A DNA stretch of 14,943 nt from contig JAFGJS010000098.1 of the NCBI GenBank assembly GCA_016928995.1, positions 1-14,943 of the forward strand, in the 5' to 3' direction. The notes beneath the pieces are model-generated. The model had not been told where the DNA came from. It searched no databases and saw only the letters and a list, made by a program, of their open reading frames with translations. Below are positions 5,920-12,598 of this stretch, one piece after another. The DNA comes from Candidatus Sumerlaeota bacterium (GTDB taxonomy: Bacteria; Sumerlaeota; Sumerlaeia; JAFGJS01). How positions within the stretch are numbered: the first letter of the stretch is position 1; the number at the start of each line of letters is the position of its first letter. Both the position numbers and the translations under genes were made by a program.

Positions 5920-7149
5920 ATGCGACATCGCGCTTTGAAAAAGCCGAATCAGGCGGTGATGGGACTCTGTGTCATGCTCTGGATCGTGGGCGCATCGCTG
6001 TATGCGCGGGCTGCGGCTCCAGTGCATGATCCATTTACGACCTCCAGCGACGGATCGCTCGATAACTTCTCAGGATTTTCCGGCGACAAAGGCTTTAATG
6101 GCAAATGGACGTCTCCAAACACGGAATGGAAAGCCTCCACGCAAAGAGAATTTAAATCATATCCAACTAACGCCAATTTTCCCAATCCAAGTCCGGGACG
6201 CCTGCAATTGCAATACGGCAGCCGCAAATTCAACATGGCGACACGGCCCTTGGATCCTGCGGCGTTCTCTATCGATTTTGCGCAAGACGCGGAATATTAT
6301 TACAGTTTCCTGGCGCGTGTGACTTACCCCGACGACAGCCTGACCGTCGGCTTCCAGAATCAAGCGAATCCATTGCAGTATCTGGAGGTGGGGGTGACGG
6401 GCAAAGGACAGCCGATCATTCGCGGACTGACCGTGATGAATGGAACGGAAGGCTTGATCCAGCAAGGCGGACAGACTCCGGATCAGGCCTATTTCTATGT
6501 GGTGAAAATCGTCGCCAAGAGCAACGACTCGGATCAGGTGTTTATGAAGGCGTTCAATTTGAAGAACGACCGCGTGGTGAAGCCGGAAGATCTGAATGGC
6601 GAGGGAGCTTCGAATAGCAATTGGACTCTCGTTTCAAGGCCATTTTCCAGCCGCATCCGGCTGGACGCCGTGCGATTGAGCGGCAAGGGCAATTTCATCC
6701 GCTTCGATGAATTCCGCGCGGGTTATAATTGGGAAGACGTGACGGGCGTGAGATCGGGATCCGGCAGATCATCCAACGGCGGCGGCGCCACGAGCCAGAT
6801 CACCTGGCGGGTTAATTGGGAGGTGGACTTCAAAACCGCAGCACGCCGCGCCCTGGATGAAGAAAAGCCCCTGCTGATTTATTTTTACCATAAAGACGTG
6901 CAGGACTGCATCGATTTTGAACAGGATATTTTGAACGGCAGCAAATTTCCGATTTATGCTCAAGGGCTTGTGTGCGTGAAACTAGACGTGACGGAAAACC
7001 GGACCGGCGTGCAGACCTTCGGCATCGACCGCGTGCCGTGGGTTTTGATCGGCCGCAAAAGCGGCGGCATCGCCGCGCAGTCGTACAGCTACCATAAATT
7101 GCCGCAGAAGTTTTATCAGGACTTGACGACGGTTTTGCGGCAACAATAA
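5920..7149 (+). CDS. Secreted protein with LamG-like domain and redox-inactive thioredoxin-like domain
   Basis: The product is 409 residues. The N terminus is basic (MRHRALKK), followed by a hydrophobic segment (GLCVMLWIVGASLYA) and ARAAAP, which fits a Sec signal peptide cleaved near residue 30. Residues about 35-270 look like a concanavalin A/LamG-type jelly roll: opening DPFTTSSDGSLDNFSGFSG, strands such as YYYSFLARVTYPDDSLTVGF, and the closing IRFDEFRAGYNWEDVTGV typical of such domains in planctomycetes and relatives. A Gly/Ser linker leads to a thioredoxin-like domain (294-409) with FKTAARRALDEEKPLLIYFY and a cis-proline-like VPW. The usual CxxC is missing and only Cys330 (VQDCIDFE) remains, so disulfide exchange is unlikely. 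The open frame extends to a TTG at 5800, but the ATG at 5920 places the signal peptide correctly. A TACTAT -10-like box lies at 5855-5860. Confidence 0.8.
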   Translation: MRHRALKKPNQAVMGLCVMLWIVGASLYARAAAPVHDPFTTSSDGSLDNFSGFSGDKGFNGKWTSPNTEWKASTQREFKSYPTNANFPNPSPGRLQLQYGSRKFNMATRPLDPAAFSIDFAQDAEYYYSFLARVTYPDDSLTVGFQNQANPLQYLEVGVTGKGQPIIRGLTVMNGTEGLIQQGGQTPDQAYFYVVKIVAKSNDSDQVFMKAFNLKNDRVVKPEDLNGEGASNSNWTLVSRPFSSRIRLDAVRLSGKGNFIRFDEFRAGYNWEDVTGVRSGSGRSSNGGGATSQITWRVNWEVDFKTAARRALDEEKPLLIYFYHKDVQDCIDFEQDILNGSKFPIYAQGLVCVKLDVTENRTGVQTFGIDRVPWVLIGRKSGGIAAQSYSYHKLPQKFYQDLTTVLRQQ

Positions 7150-7191
7150 CGCAAACCGCGGCATTCGCGGCGCCTCTGGAAAACATTCCGC

Positions 7192-9387
7192 ATGAATCCA
7201 TCCCAATACTCCGCCCGGCTGCTGATTGCAATTGGAGGCGCGATGCTGCTTGCCGTGCCTGCGGATGCGGCTGGCGCGGGCGACGGCTTGTTGTGGAACT
7301 TCTGGCGCGATTGGCGCATTCCTTTCTTCTACGCGGCGTTCCTCCCCTTAATCGTAACGTGCCTGGCGGGCGTGGGCTGGCGCCATCATTGGCGGCGATT
7401 GCGCGCGGGGGAATATCGCCGGCCGCTTTTGGCGGCGGCGCTATATACGTTGCTCGGGGTGATCTTCGCCTGGCCGTTGCTGGCGCATTGCCGCGACCAG
7501 ATTGTGAATTGGGGCGATGCGCTGTACCTCTCCTACGTTTTCCAGCATCACCTGGATCATCTCGCCGGACCATGGGCGAATTACTTCGATGCGCCGATCT
7601 TCTATCCGCTGACGGAAAACGCCCTGGCGCGTTCGGAGCATATCTTCGGCGCTTTTCTCATGTTGAGTCCGGTGCTGCTGACGACGCAAAATCCCGTGCT
7701 GGGGATCAATCTGATGGTCCTGGCGTCCTTCATCCTATGCGGCTGGTTTGCGTACTTATGGCTGAGGGATGCGTTGGGCGATGAGACCGGCGCTTTGCTT
7801 GGCGGATTGCTCTTTGGATTCTGCGCGTATCGCACGGCGCATATTCCACGGCCGCAAATGGTCTCCTGCGAATTCCTGCCGCTCTGCCTGTTATTCTTCG
7901 ATTGCTATGCGAAACGCCGCCGCGTGGCGGACCTGTGGCGCTTCACCTTGGCCTGCGCCATGCAAATGCTGATGGGCGGCTATTGGATCGTGTTCATGGT
8001 TTATACGCTTGGAGCGTACTGCGCCGTTCAGTGCATTCGCTACGGGCTATGGCGCGACCGCCGCGCCTGGCTGCTGCTGCCCGCCGCCGCACTCTGGCTG
8101 GCGCTGATCAACGCTCCCTGGCTGGAGCCGTATTTCGCGCTCTCACGCGTGATTGGCGATCCGTGGACGCTGGCGGAAATCCAGGAGATGGCGGCGAAAG
8201 GCTCGCATTATTTCTGCACGCCGCAGGACAACTGGCTGTATGGCGCGATCACACGGGCGCATGAAAACACGCGACCAGGACTCCAGGAAGGCTTTCTGTT
8301 TTGCGGCATAACCGCCATGGTCCTCGTTCTGCTCGGTTGCTGGACGCGGCTCGCGGGCAAGCCTGCGTTTCAATCCACTACCTGGAACCGGCGCCTGCTG
8401 GCGGTCGATGCCGGCATCGTTTTGCTGACGATCTTCTTTTTGTATCCCTTGTTGACCAATGACTTTTACCTCGGACTGCCGGGCGGACATGGATTGCATT
8501 TGCCGCGGCTTAAAATGTTATTCGCCGCCTGTTTGCTGGCCGGCGCCGCGCGGATGATTCTGGTTTGGCGCATCAGCCGCAAAGAGGAAACATCATTATA
8601 CAACTTCGATGCGCAAGCGATTCTGTTAGCCAGTCTCGTACTGATCCTGTTTCTTTTCGCGTTCGGTCCGGAAATCAATTTAGGGCATCACGTCTGGAAG
8701 AATCCTGTCTATCTTTTCGCGCATGACTGGCTGCCGGGGATCGTGCGCATGCGCGCCGTGGCGCGCGTGTTTTTTTTCATCCTGCTCTTCGGCGCCTGGT
8801 TCACCGCGGCGGGCTGGATGCGCCTGGTCGAGATCATCGCGTCCGCGCGTCTGCGCGCATTGACAGCGTTGTTGATCGGACTGCTGATGTTTCTGGAAGG
8901 GGCGGCGATGCCGTTGCCTGGCTGGAATTACCATCCACCGGAACTGCCCCGATCGCTATCTGCTGACGAGATGCCAGACGGCTATCGTGAACTGCGCGCG
9001 ATGCAACTGGAACCGGCTGTCGTGATGCTGCCGATCCATAAATTCTGGTACGATCCCTATTACCTGCACACTCAACATGTGCATGGTCTGACGCTGGCGA
9101 ACGGCTACAGCGGATATATGCCTAGCGACTATGAACAGTTCAGACAGGCGATGGCTACGTTTCCCGCAGAGCCAGCCTTGCGCGCGATGCAAAAGCGCGG
9201 TGTCAACATCGCCGTGCTGCATCGTCCGTTCGTTTCCGCGCGCCGCTGGAAGGAATGGATAGAAGGTGTGAACTCGGATCGCGATTTTACAGTGCTGTAT
9301 CAAGGGCGAGACCTGTTGGCGGTCCGCTGGGATGACGGCGCTCCAGCCGCACAAGAAGATTCCGCAACCAGCGTCCCCAACATATGA
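7192..9387 (+). CDS. Multi-spanning membrane protein, GT-C/YfhO-like putative glycosyltransferase
   Basis: The product is 731 residues with about a dozen predicted transmembrane helices over residues 1-590 and a soluble C-terminal part. The first extracytoplasmic loop has NWGDALYLSY (106-115), the acidic position expected in GT-C glycosyltransferases that use polyprenyl-phosphate sugars. FYPL (137-140) and an ARSEH motif (146-150) follow, as in related bacterial proteins. The C-terminal domain contains AVVMLPIH, LANGYSGYMPSDY and a GVNIAVLHRPF strand, a signature I associate with YfhO-like and related large membrane proteins. Inferred role: transfer of a sugar to a cell-surface glycan, lipid or protein at the outer face of the inner membrane. 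The donor and acceptor are unknown. It begins 42 bases after the LamG/thioredoxin-like gene, so cotranscription is likely. The ATG at 7192 has only a weak Shine-Dalgarno site (TGGAAA). Confidence 0.8.
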   Translation: MNPSQYSARLLIAIGGAMLLAVPADAAGAGDGLLWNFWRDWRIPFFYAAFLPLIVTCLAGVGWRHHWRRLRAGEYRRPLLAAALYTLLGVIFAWPLLAHCRDQIVNWGDALYLSYVFQHHLDHLAGPWANYFDAPIFYPLTENALARSEHIFGAFLMLSPVLLTTQNPVLGINLMVLASFILCGWFAYLWLRDALGDETGALLGGLLFGFCAYRTAHIPRPQMVSCEFLPLCLLFFDCYAKRRRVADLWRFTLACAMQMLMGGYWIVFMVYTLGAYCAVQCIRYGLWRDRRAWLLLPAAALWLALINAPWLEPYFALSRVIGDPWTLAEIQEMAAKGSHYFCTPQDNWLYGAITRAHENTRPGLQEGFLFCGITAMVLVLLGCWTRLAGKPAFQSTTWNRRLLAVDAGIVLLTIFFLYPLLTNDFYLGLPGGHGLHLPRLKMLFAACLLAGAARMILVWRISRKEETSLYNFDAQAILLASLVLILFLFAFGPEINLGHHVWKNPVYLFAHDWLPGIVRMRAVARVFFFILLFGAWFTAAGWMRLVEIIASARLRALTALLIGLLMFLEGAAMPLPGWNYHPPELPRSLSADEMPDGYRELRAMQLEPAVVMLPIHKFWYDPYYLHTQHVHGLTLANGYSGYMPSDYEQFRQAMATFPAEPALRAMQKRGVNIAVLHRPFVSARRWKEWIEGVNSDRDFTVLYQGRDLLAVRWDDGAPAAQEDSATSVPNI

Positions 9388-9410
9388 CGGTTTGACGCAT
9401 CCTTTTTTTT
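9371..9410 (+). terminator. Weak terminator candidate at the end of the GT-C gene
   Basis: GCGTC (9371-9375) and GACGC (9394-9398) could pair across an 18-base loop that includes the stop codon. A run of eight T follows at 9403-9410. The stem is short and the loop long, so only the T-run is a clear signal. Confidence 0.3.
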
Positions 9411-9472
9411 ACATTGCATCCCTCAAAAATAGCCGCCATAGTGCGCCGAATCACAGTGCAAAGGATCGAAGC

Positions 9473-9874
9473 ATGTCGCGCAACACCATCATCTACGGCG
9501 CGCTGATGATCGTGATCGGCCTTGCAGGCAAATTCGGCACAGGCACGAGCAGTTGGACTGCTCTGATTCCGGCCATCTTTGGCGTGGTCTTCGTCGTCGC
9601 CGGCATCGTTGGCGCGGTCCATGAAAAATTCCGCAAACACGCCATGCACCTCTGCATGTTGCTTGGAATACTGATCATCGTTGGTCTCGTCGCCATGTTG
9701 ACCGTCAATGCCGGAAAAATCCCTTCTCTTGAGCAGATCGCGGATGGAACCGCGAAAAGCGGCAAATCCATGGCCATGCTGTCGCAGCTGCTGGTGATCA
9801 TCCTGACCACGGTTTACATACAGCTGGGCATCCAGTCGTTCATCGCCGCGCGCGTCAAACGCGACAAGGAATAA
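9473..9874 (+). CDS. Small four-helix integral membrane protein, function unknown
   Basis: The product is 133 residues. Four hydrophobic helices are visible: IIYGALMIVIGLAG (6-19), ALIPAIFGVVFVVAGIVGAV (30-49), an HLCMLLGILIIVGLVAMLTV segment (59-78) and LSQLLVIILTTVYIQLGIQSFI (about 104-125). The tail ARVKRDKE is basic and probably cytoplasmic. A HEKFRKHAMH segment links helices two and three. I recall similar short proteins (TALIPAFFG, RKHAMH) in planctomycetes and relatives without assigned function. The open frame reaches further upstream, but the ATG at 9473 has AAGGA eight bases before it and gives the compact four-helix layout. It lies 85 bases after the GT-C gene and 63 before the aminotransferase. 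Confidence 0.8.
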   Translation: MSRNTIIYGALMIVIGLAGKFGTGTSSWTALIPAIFGVVFVVAGIVGAVHEKFRKHAMHLCMLLGILIIVGLVAMLTVNAGKIPSLEQIADGTAKSGKSMAMLSQLLVIILTTVYIQLGIQSFIAARVKRDKE

Positions 9875-9895
9875 TTTTCCGCACACATAGTAAAA

Positions 9896-9915
9896 GTATA
9901 TAATCGTATATAATC
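9896..9915 (+). promoter_or_regulatory. Tandem TATAAT promoter candidate for the aminotransferase gene
   Basis: The ten-base word GTATATAATC occurs twice back to back, giving two perfect -10 boxes (9899-9904 and 9909-9914) about 25-40 bases before the ATG at 9938. No good -35 box is visible at the expected distance, so this could also be a simple direct duplication. Confidence 0.4.
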
Positions 9916-9937
9916 CACCACACACCGGCGCAAAAAA

Positions 9938-11131
9938 ATGAAACTGACATCCGAAAAACTCAAGCATCTGACGGGCAAAGTCTCCCGCAACGTGGTCGAT
10001 CTTCCGCCTTCGGGTATTCGAAAATTTTTCGATTTCGCGATGGGGATGGAAAACATCATCTCGCTGGGCGTGGGCGAGCCGGACTTCGCCACGCCGTGGG
10101 GCATCCGCGAGGCGGCGGTTTACTCGCTCGAACGCGGCCGCACGTCGTACACCTCCAATCGCGGATTGCCGAAGTTGCGGCAGGCCATCGCCGCGTATCT
10201 GCGCAAGCGCTGGCGCTGCAGTTACGATCCGGAAAAGGAAATCACGATCACCGTCGGCGTGAGCCAGGGCATCGACCTGTTGATGCGCTCGATTCTCAAT
10301 CCGGGCGACGAAGTAATCATCTTCGAGCCGTGCTACGTTTCATATTCGCCGATGGTGCTGTTGGCCGGAGGAACGCCCGTCGCCCTGCCGACGTACGCCA
10401 AGGACGATTTCGCGCCCGACATCGAACGCCTGAAGCAAGCCGTGACGCCGCGCACCAAGGCGATCTTTCTGAATTACCCCTGCAATCCGACCGGCTCGAC
10501 CTTCCGCCGTGCGGATTTGGAGCGCATCGTGGCCCTGGCGAAAAAGCACGACTTGCTGCTGATTTCCGACGAGGTGTACGCCGAGCTATCCTACGATGAA
10601 GAGGATCATGTCTCGCTGCCGTCGATCCCCGGCGCGCAGGAGCGCACGATCCTGCTCTCCGGCTTCTCCAAGGCCTGGGCTATGACCGGCTGGCGCATCG
10701 GCTATATCGCCGGTCCGGAGCCGTTCATCAGCGCCGTGGTCAAGGTGCATCAGTACTCGATGCTTTGCGCGCCGATCATGGGCCAGCTGGCCGCGATTGA
10801 GGCGCTTGAGTCGGGCGAAGAGGCAATGAAGGAAATGTGCGCCTCATACCTGGAGCGGCGCAACGTGATCGTGGACGGCCTTAACCGGCTCGGTCTTTCC
10901 TGCAATATGCCGCATGGCGCATTCTACGTCTTTCCCAATATCGAATCGACCGGCATGACAGGCGACGATTTCGCCTGGAAACTGCTCGAGCAAAAGCAAG
11001 TGGCGCTGGTTCCCGGCACGGCGTTCGGCGCCTGCGGCGAAGGCCACATCCGCTGCTCCTACGCCACATCGCTCACGCAGATTCAAGAGGCGCTCAATCG
11101 CATTGAGGATTTTCTGGCCCAGCGTCGCTGA
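9938..11131 (+). CDS. PLP-dependent class I/II aminotransferase (aspartate aminotransferase superfamily)
   Basis: This is a fold-type I aminotransferase of 397 residues, the usual size. Landmarks in order: ISLGVGEPDF (41-50), YTSNRGLPKLRQAIA (71-85), VGVSQGIDLL (106-115, phosphate-binding turn), LNYPCNPTG with Asn183, SDEVYAEL with Asp211 and Tyr214 contacting the PLP ring, SGFSKAWAMTGWRIGY with Schiff-base Lys245 and Arg253, PHGAFYVFP, and GHIRCSYA with Arg372, which binds the substrate carboxylate. It resembles the PatA/AspC-like subgroup that transaminates aspartate, aromatic or other amino acids with 2-oxoglutarate. The exact substrate cannot be read from sequence. The start codon follows a run of A with no clear Shine-Dalgarno site. 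The neighbouring genes do not point to one pathway. It converges with the carbamoyltransferase operon. Confidence 0.93.
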   Translation: MKLTSEKLKHLTGKVSRNVVDLPPSGIRKFFDFAMGMENIISLGVGEPDFATPWGIREAAVYSLERGRTSYTSNRGLPKLRQAIAAYLRKRWRCSYDPEKEITITVGVSQGIDLLMRSILNPGDEVIIFEPCYVSYSPMVLLAGGTPVALPTYAKDDFAPDIERLKQAVTPRTKAIFLNYPCNPTGSTFRRADLERIVALAKKHDLLLISDEVYAELSYDEEDHVSLPSIPGAQERTILLSGFSKAWAMTGWRIGYIAGPEPFISAVVKVHQYSMLCAPIMGQLAAIEALESGEEAMKEMCASYLERRNVIVDGLNRLGLSCNMPHGAFYVFPNIESTGMTGDDFAWKLLEQKQVALVPGTAFGACGEGHIRCSYATSLTQIQEALNRIEDFLAQRR

Positions 11132-11144
11132 TTATCAATGCAGA

Positions 11145-11162
11145 GGCTCCGCAGCCGGAGTC
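11145..11162. terminator. GC-rich hairpin between convergent transcription units
   Basis: GGCTCCG (11145-11151) and CGGAGTC (11156-11162) form a seven-pair stem, including one G-T wobble, around CAGC. It lies 14 bases after the aminotransferase stop. There is no T-run on either side, so it is a possible RNA end or Rho-related structure rather than a classical terminator. Confidence 0.3.
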
Positions 11163-11194
11163 CCATCATGATGTGTGATGAAAATATCCTGATC

Positions 11195-11494
11195 CTACTC
11201 GTTGGATTGCGTGATCCAATCCATCATCAGTTCGGTCGCGGCGCGATGCCCTGATGGGCGAAAGTGCTGGTCAATCGCGAAGTAAAGCCGCTCATCGGGA
11301 TTGCGGCTTTTGATCTGTTGGAAGCCGGGGAGCATATCGAAGCAGGCGATGCTATTCTCCGCACAGAAACGGGTGAGATGCCTCTGGAATGATGTGGATT
11401 TCATGATGGTGTTGTTGCGGAACTCCACGTTCATGCCGCGATAGTCCGCCTTGGCGGGTTCGACCTGCATCGGGAAGGGCAGGATCGCCAGAGC
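11195..11494 (-). pseudogene. C-terminal part of the SGNH hydrolase gene, cut off by an in-frame TAA
   Basis: This stretch continues the SGNH gene in the same reading frame after the TAA at 11497-11495. It opens ALAILPFPMQVEP, a typical central strand of the fold, and ends with LYFAIDQHFRPSGHRAA, the block carrying the catalytic Asp and His. From the first in-frame ATG (11470) it could make 91 residues, but no ribosome binding site precedes it and it would lack the nucleophile. Read together with the upstream part, the intact gene would have about 412 codons. Confidence 0.75.
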
Positions 11495-12433
11495 TTAAGC
11501 GATATGATTGCGCTGGCAAATATCGCGCGTGATTTTCAGGTATTGCTCCGTGGGTTGCCAGAGCTGGCGCACATCATCCGACTCGTGGTCGTGCAGAATC
11601 CCGCCGTAGTACAGGTTTTCCTTGCCGTATTTCTTGATCTCCTGATGCACCTGCAGCGCGCGCCAGTGGCGATAACAGAAATTGACCAAGTGCGATCGAC
11701 GAATCAGCTTCTGCCAAAACGGCGGCGGCGGATGAATGTCCAGATTGTTCCAGCGGGTCACGACGCCGTCTTCATCGGTTGCGGCGGTGTGCGCATTGAT
11801 CATCGTGTTGTCTTCGGGCACGTCGTTGGCAAAGATGAAATGCATCACCAGTTGCGGATGCAGCTGCGCGATTTTATATTTCAAAATCGACGCCTGGCGC
11901 ACGGGCGAAGAGCCGGAGAGGCCGAAATTCAGCACTTCCACGCGACGGGGCGGAACGGGAGACGGCCAAAAGCGCGAGTTGGCCAACTGCGGCAGGCTGT
12001 GGTTGAGCGATTCCTCCATCAACGCGCAGAAGGTTTCATCGTCCTCCACCTCAAGTCCGCGCACGTAGGAGTCGCCCAGCATCGCGATGCGCAGCACGCC
12101 CGGCTCCGGATCGGGCGTGTATTCCTGCTCGCCGCGCAATCCTTGGCTGTTGAAATGGAGATGCGTGTCGTATTCGTGAAAGTCGCTGGGCCAATGCCCG
12201 GTGAAGTTCGGCTTATACCAGATGCCGCAACAAGGATCATTATTGTACAGATGCACCTCCGGCTCGTCGTAATTATAGCCGATGCCGGCGATGTTGAGCG
12301 CCAGTTCCGCCATGACGAGCATGATCGTGAGCGAAAAGCCGACAGCGACCAATCCAAAAAGGATCTGCTTGCGGCGCGAAGCCGGACGCTTGGCTGCCGA
12401 CGACGATGATTCTGGAATGCCAGGGGCGGACAT
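11495..12433 (-). CDS. SGNH/GDSL hydrolase-like protein (SxtL-type), truncated by a premature stop
   Basis: The first 312 residues show an N-terminal membrane anchor (ILFGLVAVGFSLTIMLVMAE, about 24-43) and a periplasmic SGNH fold. Block I is MLGDSYVRG with the nucleophile Ser122, block II is NFGLSGSS around Gly171, and block III is FANDV with Asn203. The catalytic Asp/His block lies only in the continuation after the TAA at 11495-11497, so the truncated product should be inactive unless the stop is read through or is an error. Related proteins act as esterases or acyl/acetyl transferases on glycans or metabolites and often accompany NodU/CmcH carbamoyltransferases, as sxtL does with sxtI. I prefer the ATG at 12433. 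A GTG at 12442 is also possible, but it lies only two bases from AGGAG. The carbamoyltransferase gene ends 165 bases upstream, with a hairpin repeat between. Confidence 0.8.
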   Translation of the reverse strand: MSAPGIPESSSSAAKRPASRRKQILFGLVAVGFSLTIMLVMAELALNIAGIGYNYDEPEVHLYNNDPCCGIWYKPNFTGHWPSDFHEYDTHLHFNSQGLRGEQEYTPDPEPGVLRIAMLGDSYVRGLEVEDDETFCALMEESLNHSLPQLANSRFWPSPVPPRRVEVLNFGLSGSSPVRQASILKYKIAQLHPQLVMHFIFANDVPEDNTMINAHTAATDEDGVVTRWNNLDIHPPPPFWQKLIRRSHLVNFCYRHWRALQVHQEIKKYGKENLYYGGILHDHESDDVRQLWQPTEQYLKITRDICQRNHIA

Positions 12434-12480
12434 CTGACGCACAACTCCTAATTTTTCTTATGGGAGCCCCAAACTTAAAA

Positions 12481-12573
12481 TCTCACACAAAGGCACAAAG
12501 CACACAAAGATTTGATCATAGTATTTATTGTATATCTTTTTCTCTCTGTGTCCTCTGTGGACTCTGTGGTGAA
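12481..12573 (-). repeat. Dispersed-type hairpin repeat with 9-bp periodic arms
   Basis: On the minus strand one arm carries CACAGAG three times at about 9-bp intervals (12568-12543) and the other carries CTTTGTG three times (12510-12485). Each CACAGAG can pair with CTTTGTG in RNA with one G-U wobble, giving three 7-bp helices and a loop of about 34 bases. On the plus strand the same position is an A-C mismatch, so the fold favours minus-strand RNA, the sense of the operon. The arms translate to the TTESTEDTE and LCALCLCVRF peptides often seen in spurious annotations, which marks this as a repeat found widely in environmental genomes. It occupies the gap between the carbamoyltransferase and SGNH genes. 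Confidence 0.7.
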
Positions 12574-12598
12574 TAATTCGAGGTTCCCTAAATATAGC

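Noticed and set aside
6830-7573. Minus-strand 247-codon Arg/Ala-rich open frame
   Set aside because: It is antisense to the thioredoxin-like and GT-C genes, and its Arg/Ala/Pro bias is typical of GC-rich antisense shadows.
11495-12442. Frameshift in the SGNH gene
   Set aside because: The TAA at 11497-11495 and the downstream ATG at 11470 are 27 bases apart, a whole number of codons. The interruption is a nonsense codon, not an indel.
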